Source: Eunapius fragilis
Lineage: Eukaryota; Porifera; Demospongiae; Spongillida; Spongillidae
NCBI GenBank assembly: GCA_963681505.1
Contig: OY811981.1
Location: 6,430,307 to 6,494,306 of the forward strand
DNA: 64,000 nt
Direction of reading: 5' to 3'
The position numbers and the translations under genes are program-made. This document shows positions 1 through 12,419 of the stretch, piece after piece. Each line of letters starts with the position of its first letter. Positions within the stretch are counted from its first letter, which is position 1. The notes beneath the pieces were generated by a model. That model did no database searches, had not been told where the DNA came from, and was given only the letters and a program-made list of their open reading frames with translations.

Positions 1-258
1 GTTTCTTCTCCATCCTCAGATGCACTGCTAGCGTCTTTATCAATTACAGTGGGAAGTGCTTTGGTTCTGTTCATTGCCATACTTATTGGGAAGTCATACG
101 TGGTATTGAATGAGCTATTGCGACCCCAAAAGGTACTGCAAGAGACAAGTACATATGGCATTTATGATTATGGATATTACTTAGATATTGTAAGGAATAC
201 TGAGCTGATGGAAAAGAATAATGAAACTAATAATTTTCGTCAAGAACTGATCTCGTAA
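1..258 (+). CDS. 3' end of a beta-helix/multi-TM receptor-like gene (copy A, partial)
   Basis: The reading frame is open from base 1 to a TAA at 256-258 and gives 85 residues. It matches the C-terminus of the complete copy at 46089-49556 almost residue for residue: the final hydrophobic segment (ITVGSALVLFIAILIGKSY), then a cytoplasmic tail with the same LLRPxKVLQETSTY pattern and the ending ETNNFRQEL. The tail is shortened by small deletions relative to copy B. Homology continues into the 3' flank to about 540, so the duplication included the 3' UTR. The 5' part lies outside the window, so whether the gene is intact cannot be judged. Confidence 0.75.
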   Translation, partial: VSSPSSDALLASLSITVGSALVLFIAILIGKSYVVLNELLRPQKVLQETSTYGIYDYGYYLDIVRNTELMEKNNETNNFRQELIS

Positions 259-3147
259 TTCAAGCGATTAAGGATATCAAAGATTATTAACAATTATGTG
301 CTGTGTGTGTGTGCGTTTTCTCTATATGTACTGTAATCCATAGGGTGTGGTTTTACATGAAATATAAATAGGAATAGTCCTCGGGAGCAGAGTTGGGGTG
401 CATGGAGCATGATGATGGGACCCAATGCTACAAACAGTGGGCATTGACTCAAAGAGAGCTGATAGCAGGAAACCTATTTCAGAAATAGTATCTAACAACT
501 GTAGGTGAAAAAACTTCAATCATCTCTCATGTAGCCACTTCTAATGAATGCAACAATAGCTTATTGCAGAGCTATGCCCATGCACCCTTGAAAAAACAAT
601 ATTTAAGCCAGAAATGGAACTTCTGTAGTAATGCACACAAGATGATGGCACAGATATGCTCTGTGATGTAATGCTACCAAGATTCCACAACTACTGAGTA
701 GATTTTTACTATTTGGTCATGTTCAAGTATCATCCAAACATGAAACGACAGAACTACATTTGTTATCAGATACTATTCAAGAAGCTATGCAGGATAATGA
801 AATCAAGGGGGCAGGTTGCAACTATTAATAAGTAGTAATTCACAGATTCATAAGCACTTGCATAACATTGCCAAAATTGCACGTGTACAATGATAAAATT
901 AATAATGTAACAGCAAGGAGTGGGCAAAAACTAATTAATTTTCTTTTAGTGCTCATCATTCTATTGTTCTGTTGTTTTTTTACAGCTCATTGGAAGGTTC
1001 CCATGCAAAAGTGTCGTAGCTTTAACTTGAACAATTGATGACAGGGCTCCATTACAGTTTTTATCAAGATTAAACTCCATGCAGTATTGCTATGAGGAAT
1101 GATTAACACCGATTTGATAAGTACTTAAACCTTGGTGAAGCACCAACTCTCTTGGTATACAAGGCAAATACTAACAATTCAATTTTATTGTAAGCGGTTA
1201 ATTATAAGTAACTGACATTGTATCAAAACCCTCATAAATTAAAATATTCAAAGCCCTCTACTATTAAAGTTATTCAAGATTGATTTTAATAACACTAATA
1301 AGTAAAAAAGATCTTAATATGCAGTGGAACAGCACTGATTTCAAGTTCAATGGTAAGTTATTAACATTTAAGCCAATAATTAAAGTTATGGGATAACTAA
1401 TTTTAATAACATCACTAATTAGTCCATGATTAAATGAGGTAAAAAGTATCATTTGATTTTGTATTAAATTATGTAATGGTGAGTTATTAAAACTCAAAGT
1501 TAATTAAAATTGTAATGGACATTTAGCATTATCAAGTTTGATTTGTTGTTTTGAATAAAACGCCAGTCAAATCTTATACGTTTTCAAACTTTTATCAAGG
1601 TTATTCTGCAATTTATAAATCATATTATTGATTAAAAGCTGTCATACATTATTGTGCCAAATTAATTAATTGCATTCAATTTGATTTTATCTTTTGAACT
1701 AAGATAATCGAATTCTAATAATGCGGTTCGTATTTGTCTAAATGAGGTTATTGTACATTCATAAATTTTCTTTAGATTGATAATATCAATCCTAAGTTAT
1801 TTCGCTTCAAACACTGTCTGTTCATTCTTGGACACCCTGTATAAGTTAAGGGCCAAGCAGACCGGTTGTACGTTCCCTGCATACAGTCTGCTATGTACCA
1901 TCATAGAAAAGAGCTAGGCAGGCCATATTGGTTTTTCACAACACAGTGTAACAGTTCTGTTGTAATTTGTGTCAGTTCATATGTATTCTACCATGCACAT
2001 ACTGATAGGCTCAATGGATCAACGTAGAAATGTTTCAAAAATGCTGTAGAGTATACATATCTTTTCTGTACTTAGCATCGACAGAAGTAATTACGTCCTA
2101 AACATGCACCATGCATTCATTTCCGGCCCGTCTTATCGCATACTAGAGTTCCATCGATATCTTGCACTGGATGGCACTTGCAGAAGACAGATGCGTGGTA
2201 TTGATTTAGTGGTCCACTGCATAGTCTGCAAAGGGGATGCAGGGCTGAAGATTACCACATGTGAGTCATCAGCAGAGGGGACATAAAGATGGCAGATGTT
2301 TCAAGTATTGTGTTGGTTGGAGTCCTAATAAATTGCATTTCAATTCCTAACTGCACGTAGGACACTTACAAATACAATACATCGTTGCTAGCATTGAAAA
2401 GGAGGTGTAGCCTCCTCCTTTTGTCCTCTTGTTATCCACCTGTGAAGGTGGTATTGCAGTGTTGTCCAAGGTATGCTTTTATTGCCAATGCCCGTCCTAC
2501 ACCAATCGTACACATTTAGCATCATTGGTTTGGTGGACTGAGAGGTATCTCATTCATACTATGCAAGAACGTACCATTATTATGCATGACAAGGTACAAC
2601 CATTTAATTGGTAAAAAAAGCATAACCCGCTGAGAATAGAGGAGTTGTACCTGACGTCACGCAAGTCTTACATCACTAAGTATGTTACTATATATGCGCT
2701 GCGTGGGTACGAAATAAACAATAACCGGAAGGGAACGAACAACGCTGGAAAGAAGGCGGCGGCATACGCTCACGTGGTACATATTTATAGCAACTTATTA
2801 CGTGCCGTATATATAAATAGCAACGATGTAAGTTACGTAACTAAGCAATATGGTTCAGTATATGCTTACTAGCAACGTTTGATACACAACTAGCAGGGGT
2901 TATTCCATTGTCATGGTGGTCCCAATTATAAATCATCCAATACTAAAGCCAGAGTTAATTTACAGTTATCTTTTTTTGTTGGCTAAAGCCAATCTGATTT
3001 ACACTTCGGTGCCGATTGCATAATACAACGACCGATTGCATAATACGCCAGAACAAAATAAGTGCGGTTTGATACCCGACCTTACACAGACGCTAAGGTC
3101 GGGCTGTGCCCAACTAGACTGAAGGTAATTAATTACAAATTAATTAC
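259..3147. other. AT-rich intergenic DNA, no gene seen
   Basis: The first about 280 bases are the duplicated 3' flank of copy A. From about 560 to 3050 only short, stop-interrupted frames are seen. There are loosely repeated TTAATAAC/ATTAGT motifs at 1280-1500. A GACACCCTGTATAA string at about 1831 resembles the end of a Tc1/mariner-type inverted repeat without a visible partner. I see no conserved protein or RNA gene here. Confidence 0.5.
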
Positions 3148-4859
3148 CAGTGGCGGATCCAGGGGGGGGGCACCGGGGGCACGTGCCCCCCCCTTTCGTT
3201 CGTCTAATTATATATTCATAGTTGCGCAATATAGCGTTTTAAATTGCAATTTGAAGGTACAGCAACAAAAAGCGTCCGCGCTTCGCGCGGGAGCAGTGGC
3301 GGATACATGGGGGGGGGGGGGGGGGGGGGGGGATTTGATTGATGTACAGATGCTTCAACAGCAAGACAGTAAATTCTCTTTTAACAAAGCAGCTTTAGAA
3401 AGCATTGCTGATTGTTTAGTGTAATGTGGTAAGCAAGGAATTGCACTTAGAGGCCACCGGGATGTTAGTACTGCCAATGAAAGTACTAACAAAGGAAATT
3501 TCAAAGCATTGCTTTTTTTTTTTAGCGGAATCAGTAGTCACAATATGTGAACTAGCTGATTATCTCACCTTACTTTTACACTAATAATGACGATTATGAA
3601 GGCTGCACAGATGGCTGGAGTTGGGACTCTGACACTAAAACTAGAGCGCAAGGTATTTTAGCCTCATTTAGGAATTTCGAGTTTTCTGTTTGTATTGTTG
3701 CACTGAAGAACATTTTGATGCCTTTACAATCCAAGCTTCAAAAGCGAGATCTGGATATATATGAAGCATTCTGCATGTGATGTTGAAAGCGTGGTCAAAG
3801 ATGTTGAGACCATACGTAGAGGCATTGATGAGAGATATGAAAGTTGGTACGAAGAAATTCTTCATATTACGAGATGCACTGGAGGCGAAGAAAAACAACC
3901 TCGATTAGTTGGACGGCAGCAGAACAGATCCAATCACCAAGCAAATAGTCCTAAGGAATACTACATAATTGCAATTATGGTCCCATTATGCGATGAAGTC
4001 TTAATGCAGTTAAGTAGTCATTTCTCTGGAGATTCTAAGTTATAAGTATTAGAGGTCTCTTAAGACTTGCCCCTCCTCTGTTAGTGAAATGTGATGACAG
4101 TGTCTTGAAATCTGTAGTCAATGATTTAAAACTTTATGAAATCGAACTGCCAAGATATGAGAGCCTCTTTTTAGAGCTTCAAATTTGGAGGGATAGGTGG
4201 TTGAGGTGCAGCACCAAGGTACCCGATACTCTTCATGGGGCTTTAACTTTGTGTGACCAGCAGTTGTTTCCCAATGTTCATCATTTGCTACAGCTAGGAT
4301 GTGTTCTTCCTGTTACAAGCTTGAGGCAGAACGTTCATTCTCTGCATTTCAAAGGGTGAAAACTGTTTTTCGTTCATGTATGGGTGAAGAGAGGCTGTCA
4401 TCATTGTGTCTGATGCATATCCATTATGATGTGCAGATCGATAGTCGTGCTGTAGTAGAAGAGTTCATTCGGAAGCAACCGCGACGTCTCTTCTCTACTC
4501 TTTATCACAAAGACATATAACTCAAAGGGATTTTTAAAATGATCGTGATGCGCATGCGTGCATGCGCATTAATTTTATCCGCTCCAACACACTTAAGGTC
4601 CAGCACATACGTATCGTTCATGGCACCTTTGCCAGCATAATAACATGATAATCGAGTTATATCAATTTTTGGATTTAAAAAAAAAAAAAAACCTATACAT
4701 GTTCGTGTGTATGAAAGTAGTTAATTTTGCATGCAATGCCAGCCCGTCTAATCTATGATTTCAAAAGCTTCCGCGCTTCGCGCGGGAGGGGGCACATCCC
4801 CCTCCCGCACCCATCCCCTGTGGTGACCCCCCCTTCGAAAATTCCTGCATCCGCCCCTG
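3148..4859 (+). mobile_element. Decayed, internally deleted hAT-like (ZMYM1-type) DNA transposon
   Basis: The ends are imperfect terminal inverted repeats: CAGTGGCGGATCCAGG on the left and the complement of CAGGGGCGGATGCAGG on the right. They are flanked by a 5-bp direct repeat ATTAC (3143-3147 and 4860-4864). Between them are broken pieces of a hAT-like transposase of the zinc-finger MYM1 type. An N-terminal piece at 3340-3530 includes IADCLV, stop, then CGKQGIALRGHRD. A C-terminal piece at 4070-4520 includes the dimerisation motif AERSFSAFQRVKT, found one frame away from its neighbours. Stops and frameshifts are numerous and the middle is missing. G-runs sit near both ends. The hAT assignment rests on the protein pieces; hAT normally makes 8-bp target duplications, so the 5-bp match is either decayed or coincidental. 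Confidence 0.65.
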
Positions 4860-5255
4860 ATTACAAAATAAATTCTATAATTTAAAGTACCTTCCGTCAA
4901 TTTCTATAATTTGTAAGTACTTTCAGTCTTCATTAGTGTCGTGCTTGAAGTTCGCTGACAGAGTTTTCCCCTCCTTGTACAAATCATTTCAAAGCTAAAA
5001 GGGTGGCCGCTTTCAACTGCAGTTCGTAAACTTTAATAAGCCACGTGATTTCAGATTTGGGCCATAAATAAAACAATGGTCAGCGGTTGGTCAGGGGCAT
5101 TTCAATATTCCGGAAGTGACCACGGCCGCAAACGGCAGTGACCACAGCAAAAAAGACCGCCTATCAATAAGTACTAGTGATTGAACACATCATAGATATT
5201 ATAGTTATAATATCTATGAACACATACAGTGCATTATGATAGACTGATTATACTA
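4860..5255. other. Short intergenic stretch, nothing recognised
   Basis: The DNA between the hAT-like remnant and the palindromic MITE has no open frame of note and no repeat that I recognise beyond short AT-rich strings. Confidence 0.4.
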
Positions 5256-5523
5256 GTACCGTAAAGTACCACGAATAAGCTCCCCCCCCTCCGCCCCCAC
5301 CGAAAAAAAATGGCTCGTGTTTAAACGAGCGTATCTTCGTAATGGTTAACGCTTCCGCGTACCTGTTTCCACATTTCAGGAAAGGAATGGTACTCCAACA
5401 GGATTTTAAAGAACGGCACGCAGCTGCGTTCATGATTACGAAGATACGCTCGTTTAAACGCGAGACAATTTTTTTCGGTGGGGGCGGAGGGGGGGGAGCT
5501 TATTCGTGGTACTTTACGGTACA
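5256..5523. mobile_element. Palindromic MITE (long hairpin)
   Basis: The two ends are near-perfect inverted copies. The left arm starts GTACCGTAAAGTACCACG and continues with a C-rich tract and ACGAGCGTATCTTCG. The right arm is its reverse complement, ending CGTGGTACTTTACGGTAC. Arms are about 85 bp around a roughly 95-bp loop. There is no coding capacity, so this is a non-autonomous element. The flanking GTAC is part of the palindrome, so the target duplication cannot be fixed. Confidence 0.75.
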
Positions 5524-5549
5524 TGTCGACAATGAAATTAATTATTATT

Positions 5550-5717
<168 letters not shown>

Positions 5718-5862
5718 TCTCTCGTACCCAGGCCCAAATGTTCACTTACTTATTGACTAGGGGTGCCCCATCGAGCGGATGGTGGATAAGGCATATCCTC
5801 TACAAAGCGGCGGCAGAGATCTGCCAGTAATTAATTTTATTAAAAACGCGGTGCATACACTT

Positions 5863-6027
5863 GCGCATTGGGCTATTCCAGTTTAAAATCGTACATGGGT
5901 ACTGATGACTAATCTGCATACCACCGGATAATAGCTAGTAATCTTAGAATACTAGTGGTTATCCGGAGGTATGCAGAGTATGTCATCAGTACCCCTGTAC
6001 GATTTTAAACTGGAATAGCCCATTGCA
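5863..6027. mobile_element. Hairpin MITE
   Basis: Inverted arms of about 70 bp: the left begins CATTGGGCTATTCCAG then TTTAAAATCGTAC, and the right ends with the exact complement including CTGGAATAGCCCATTG. The arms meet at a short AT-rich loop near 5935. The family differs from the hairpin at 5256. It lies about 200 bp upstream of the CDR2-like start codon. Confidence 0.75.
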
Positions 6028-6234
6028 CCATAGATTGAATATTCTTCTATCTATGATTGCACTCAAATTATCGTGCACGATGCCTGCATCGCACACTTAC
6101 GTGCATGCATCGCATACGTACGTACGCACGCATGCATGCATCACGTATTGTGTTTCATTGTTGACGTACATGAAGTAACCGCCCTAAACGGATGTTTTTA
6201 TAAGACACAGGTGTGAGTTATTGCTGGTCTTGAG

Positions 6235-6665
6235 ATGGAAGAACTCGACCTGGTCTATGAGCCTGCCTATGAAGGTAGCAAGGAGCACTTGGAACTTGAA
6301 CTGTCGCGAAGGCTTTCCTCCGAAGGCAGAGGTCCGGTTGACGGTACGTACTTAAGCGTAAACATGGCCCTTTGTGTGTGCCATTCGTGGGACAGGGCCA
6401 CGGGTCATTGTGTTACAGCCCTGACGTTTCCAAATATTTCATTTCCAACAGTCGCGAACCAAAGTATGTGCATAATAAAGTGCAGCTGTGTCGCTTGAGA
6501 GTTAATTCTGGTAAATTAATCACACGGCACTTACATTTTGAGGCACGATGCCTTCTGATTATTCGGAATTGTGTGTGTTTGCAAGCACGAATTTCCTTTA
6601 TAACAAAAAAAGTGCTTCGTTCAAATTCAAGGTGTTGATAAGCAGTTTGTCATCACAAACCTATG

Positions 6666-6718
<53 letters not shown>

Positions 6719-8317
6719 AAACCACACATGCTTACTCTCCACTACAGTGTAAATCCCACACATTGATCATGTCATGGTAATTAAAGTACATGAATAGAGG
6801 GAACGACCATACTTAGTGCAGACAACACACACACATATTTATGTACAAGTACATATATGTACCACACCTGTGTATGATGAGTACATACACCGCTGTGTAC
6901 ACATACCACACCTGTGTACCAGTACGTACATGTACCAAACTGCGTACATGTACATAGATGTACCATAGATGTTGTATGCCTACAGAGTTACAGCTTGCTG
7001 CATATCTTGGGAAAACCCTTTTGGACAAGAACAGAGAATTAGAACAGAAGCTGAAACGACTCCAGAAATTTGCAGAAGACACACTTGTGGCCAACCAGGT
7101 AATGCCATATGTAGTGATACAATGTTGCAAAGACACCTTATCACCAAAGTTGCCCATCACAATGCCGCCTCATCACGCATGTCACCACATCACATCACAA
7201 TGCCACCTCATCCCATGCACACCATCTTATCACATCCCAATGACACCTTATCCTTCACCACCACCCTATCACATCATCATACCACAACCTCACCCCACCC
7301 CAGATCTTGTCCAGACACCTGGCTGAATCAAAAGAGCACCTCCATGTGTGTACCCTCACCTGTGAGCACCTCGAGGCCAGAGTGGAGGAACTGAACAAGT
7401 CCAACGACTCATTAAGGAAAGCACGAGACATGAGACAGGTAAACGTGGAACAGAAAAGCAAAACCATCAGTGACCTGCAGGAGAGGATAGACACCCTTGA
7501 GAAGGAGCTCCACTTGCAAAACACAAAGTTGGAATGGAAAGACTCCAAATGCAGGAACTGCAGCCAGGTGATGAGACAGAGGGATGGAAAGGAGGAAGGT
7601 GGTGACCCAGTTGAACCTAGTGGGCAGGCCCATGGTGCAGAAGGGGCCCTGAGGCACGAGGTGGAAGTACTGAAGATGAGGCTACAGCAGGCCGAGTTGC
7701 AACACAAGAGGGTCGCAAAGGACCTCCAAGAAACCCTAGCCGAGAACCAGAACTTGTCTCTCTCGCTCGAGAGGGCAGAAGAGGAGAGCACTGAGCTCCA
7801 AGCGCGGGTTAGGTACTATGAAGACGTGTGCGACAAGCACAGCGCTGCGGACACACCCCTCATGTCCCCAAAATGCTCCTCGCTCACCTCCACCCCTAAA
7901 CACGGCCACCTCACCAAATTCCCGTTTGGAACCCCCGGTTCCCCCCACAACAAAATTCATCGGGGGACAGAGGTGGTGGCGGGTGGTACCGCCGTCACAG
8001 GAGGTCCAGGAGGAGGGATATCTCTGTTCAGTGAGCTGGACAGCCAGTGCTGTCACCTTCAGAGCCAGTACGAGGACCTCCTGGACCACTGCACCTGCCC
8101 CGCCAGCGTACCCCACAGGGGGGACCAAACCCAGCCCACCCCCTCGGATGCAAACTCGGCGTCTGTCGTGCGGAAGGGCGAGGGTGAGATGAAGCCTGGG
8201 GAGGAGGATGGACGACCAGCTTTGGAGAAACCCCTGAGAGAACTGTTTGAAGCAGTGTTCAGCACACTTAGGGAAACTGCACAGGTAGCAGATAGGCTTA
8301 TTGAGAGAAAGTGTTGA
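6235..8317 (+). CDS. CDR2L: CDR2/CDR2L-like coiled-coil protein
   Basis: Three coding exons, 6235-6343, 6986-7098 and 7304-8317, with GT-AG introns and agreeing phases give 411 residues; vertebrate CDR2 and CDR2L have about 450-465. Residues 37-56 (LQLAAYLGKTLLDKNRELE) match the N-terminal signature of the cerebellar degeneration-related protein 2 family (LAAELGKTLL). A heptad-rich coiled coil follows to about residue 200. Then comes a Ser/Pro/Gly-rich linker, the conserved GISLFSELDSQ...YEDLL block (vertebrate form GISLLxEVDxQY...YEELL), and a C-terminal helix PLRELFEAVFSTLRETA. The family is cytoplasmic; CDR2 is a paraneoplastic autoantigen reported to bind Myc, but its role outside vertebrates is unknown. 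The ATG at 6235 was chosen because its exon splices in frame to the signature. The sequence alone cannot separate CDR2 from CDR2L, so the symbol is nominal. Confidence 0.85.
6668..6713. repeat. (CA)n microsatellite in CDR2-like intron 1
   Basis: About 22 uninterrupted CA units lie in the first intron. Further downstream in the same intron (6830-6960) is a diverged TGTACATACACC-type repeat. Confidence 0.9.
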
Positions 8318-8823
8318 AAAGTATATTCCATAGACAGCTTGTCGTTTTCCCTCCACGATGGTTGTGTTGTTTAAGGCAGCAAAATATAATATTGTCTTTA
8401 GTGCCCGGCAAAGCAGGCATGGTTGCCAAGTCTAAGCAGCTTGAAGTGGGTATTGTCCTGTGAACATTGCTTCATTCTTGGCTGGGTTTACCTTTGAGAC
8501 CAGCATACAGCAGTCAAACCTAAGTCCTAAGTGTACACACATATTTGGCCCCCCCTCCCCCCCCTCCCCTCAGTGATGGAAGGTATGCGCATACATACAC
8601 ACATTTGCCCCCTCCTCCTCAATACATGTGTAGTGTACCATAGGATTGCATACCAGTGATGCTTCGAAGGTACGCAACACAACAAACACACATTTTAGCC
8701 AGGGAATGAATGAATAATGATGTCATTGGTATTGACTCTGTTCCTTGTTTGGATCACCTGGACAAATGTGGGGCTAGACAAACCAAAGCTATGTTATTCT
8801 GGTCTCTATCTGAACTAAGTCCT

Positions 8824-11800
8824 CTAGCTCCTCCTTGGTGGCTTTTGTGGCTCTGAAGCAATTAACATCTCAGCTGTGTAAACACAGACATTAGAGTACA
8901 CAATGCATACCCACCAAAAATACAGTACACTATAACACACACACACACACACACACATGCGCACACACACACACATGCGCACGCACACATACACACACAC
9001 ACAACGAACACACACTACCACAAACCAATCATGCACCAAGGAAACCAGCTGTACCCAGTTTTGTAGTGAAGTGGTCATAAGTGGTTTGGTTCCTCACACA
9101 GGAAGCAATGTAGCAGACTGCATGGGGATAGAGCCTGAGAGAGAGGGAGAGAGGGGGGAGGGAGAGAGGGGGAGGGAGAGAGAGGAAAAGAGAGGGAGGG
9201 AGGGAGGGAGATAGGGGAAAAGAGAGGGGGAGGGAGGGAGAGAGGGGAAGAGAGAGGGGAGAGGGGAAGAGAGAGGGGGAGGGAGGGAGAGAGGGGGAGA
9301 GAAGGCAGATAAGGAAAAAGCTCCATCATAGTACTTCAGCCCCATGCACACACGAGCAAACACTGAAGTACCAAGACCAGCATGTGTTGTGAAAATTTGT
9401 TGTATGTGTGTGTGTGTGTGTTGCACATGTGTGTTGCATGTGTGCATTACATGTAACGAACAGGGGAGAGGCGGGGCATCTGCATGGGGTCCTTCCTGGT
9501 CCCTCCGCCCTTCTTACCTGAATAGATGTACCAATGTGACCAGCAGTGCATCTACAATGTCCGTATCATAGACCACATCTGCAAGGTGATTGGCTCACAA
9601 TGTTCGCGGAACACATAGAGATGTTAAGGTATGGTCAAGATGGTCATGGTGATCATGATGTTAGGTGCGGTCATGATAATCATGATGGTGATGATGATCA
9701 TGATGATATGATGGTCATGATGGTGATGATGATCATGATGATGATGATGATAATCATGATGGTCATGATGGTGATGATGATGATGATGATGATGATCATG
9801 ATGATGATCATGATGGTCATGATGGTGATGATGATGATGATGGTCATGATGGTGATGATCCAGATGATAACAGTGTTTGTGATAGTCATAAATGTACAAG
9901 TTTTGTGACAATTTATGCGTTACCGGTGGCAACGATGCAGTCCACATCACAGTGGACTTGGGACAAGCCCTCCTCCAGATGTGACCAGTCCAGCCGCACC
10001 ACTTGGACGTGAGATCCGGCCAACCCTATAAGGGACACATGGGGGAGGGGGAGAGGTGGGTCTAACGTGACCAAAGGGGTCGTGACATATGGTAGAGGTG
10101 TTCATACACACAGAACAAAAAAATACTTTGTGGTGCTATGTTGATTTCGATGTTTTCGTTTAGTCTCTCTAATACATCTTCGTGACAATCGGTAAAGCAG
10201 TAGCTGGCAGGGTTACACTCACAGCAGACAGCTATGCCAGCCAACCCCACACCTGATCCAAGCTCCAGAATGTGTCTGTGTGACAAAAAAAAAGGGTAAA
10301 TATCTTCATCTAATGTGTCCAACCATGTCCAATGACCACCCCTCCACCAGGTTGAGATATGGGAGTGTGTGATATGGATATGGTAGTGTGAGATGTGGAT
10401 ATAGGAGTGTGTGATATGGAGTGTGTGATGTGGGTGGTGTGGAGGAGATATGGGAGGGGGGGGGGGGAACTGAATACAAACTGGAAGCAGCCATGACAGA
10501 CTAACTATTACCCACCTTCCCTCAAGGAGATGCTTATTCTCCAGGCACCAGTCCACAAAATACAGTGCAGCCTGTCGTGAGGGGTGTCAAGGTGCTAGCA
10601 CACATAACACATAAGCACTGGCACACCAACACACACACACACACACACACATGCACACACACGCAGATACACACATGCACATATGCATACACACACATAC
10701 ACACGTGACAAGCACACATACATGTACACACACGGGTCAGGAAGTTATGACATTACTGAAGATACCATCTTTGAGATGTGTGGAGAGACAGGCCTTAACT
10801 ACAAAATTACACCAAGGGTCTTCTTTGGGTAAATGTGCATGAAGATGCAATTACTGGGGGGGGGGGGGGGTTGAAAATGTTGGCGAGTGTACACCAGTAG
10901 AATCCCCCATTTACTATTCAAATAGGACCACCTGTGTACTGACCTTCCCACTTCCCACTTCCTGTTCAAATAGGACCACTCATTTCCTGTTCAAAGAAGA
11001 CCCACCCACACCTTGGTTACCGTTCCCATGTTCAAAGAAGACCCACCCATACCTTGGTTACCATTCCCAAGACCCTCCCACACCTTGGTTACCATTCCCA
11101 AGACCCTCCCACACCTTGGTTACCATTCCTGTTGATATATCAATATGTTATAGTCAGGATTCAGTATTCATATAACAGAAGTCATTGCAAAGGGCAATTG
11201 TAGGTACACATGCAACCCCCATCCCCCTCCTCCCCCTCCATACTGTAGGTACACATGCAGCTCCCACCCCCTCCTCCCCCTCCATGCTGTAGGTACACAT
11301 GCAAACCCCCCCCCCCCCCCCTCCATACTGTAGGTACACATGCAGCCCCCCCCCCCCCCCCCCCATACTGTAGGTACACATGCAGCCCCTCCCCCCCTCC
11401 ATACTGTAGTCAAAGGTAGGTATCCTTTTTTTTTCACGTGCACCCACAGGTGGGGTGTGGGGTGTGATCTCCTCAGGTGTGCTGATATTGCATTAGTGCG
11501 GGTACCCATTTATAGCACAATTACAATAGCTATCATCTAAAAGACTAAACTGCAGCGGTCACCTTTACAGGCAAAGGGTTAAAATGCAAGGTGGTCTGTC
11601 TTCTCCACCCATTGAAGTGCAACAAGAGACAAAATAACGTACGTGTGACAATGAGGGAACTGAATGGGTAATTCTTTGGATGCCATAAAAATCCCCTCCC
11701 TCCTATTTTCCATCCCCCAACCCCCGTTCATCTGCCCCCATTCCCATTCCTCTGCTCCCCATTCCCATTCCTCTGCTCCCCATTCCCATTCCCATGTTCC

Positions 11801-12365
11801 TTCATTCCCATTTCCCTGCCCCAAGCCCCTATTCCTCATAATGGTTTACGGTCCCTATTCTCCTAAATGGCTGACCTTAAAGGCTGAAGGCTTACACCAT
11901 GGCTGGATATGTATGCTCATGGCTAACCTTAGACCAGGGGCTGGACATGTATGCTCATGGCTAGCCTTAGACCAGCTCATGGCTAACCTCTTAGACAGGG
12001 ATGCTCATGGCTAGCCTTAGACCATGGCTGGATATGAACCCAGTATAACATACATTTGCACATGCATCAATAGCAGTACACACATACATTACATGCACAA
12101 CAATACCTCACAAAACGTAGAGACCACATTCTTATAACCTTGTATACTTACAGGCCAGGTCACCAGACCAGTAGTCCCATTCGAGACCAGCCGCGTGGAC
12201 TCCTTCAGTGAAATATACTTTGAGCCATGCTGCACAAAATAACAGGTCAGTAATCTAAGGACACACACGTACAAAAATACATTCCCATGAAGAAACACCC
12301 TCTGCACCCCCACACACACAGCCACCCACACACTAACACAGCCATCCACACACACATACAGTCAT

Positions 12366-12419
<54 letters not shown>

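Noticed and set aside
6193-6206. TATAAG as a TATA box for the CDR2-like gene
   Set aside because: It lies only about 35 bp before the ATG and would leave almost no 5' UTR. It is likely coincidental.
9621-9950. His-rich or Met-rich proteins around 9.7 kb
   Set aside because: They are frames of the GATGAT/GTCATGATG repeat in EEF2KMT intron 8.
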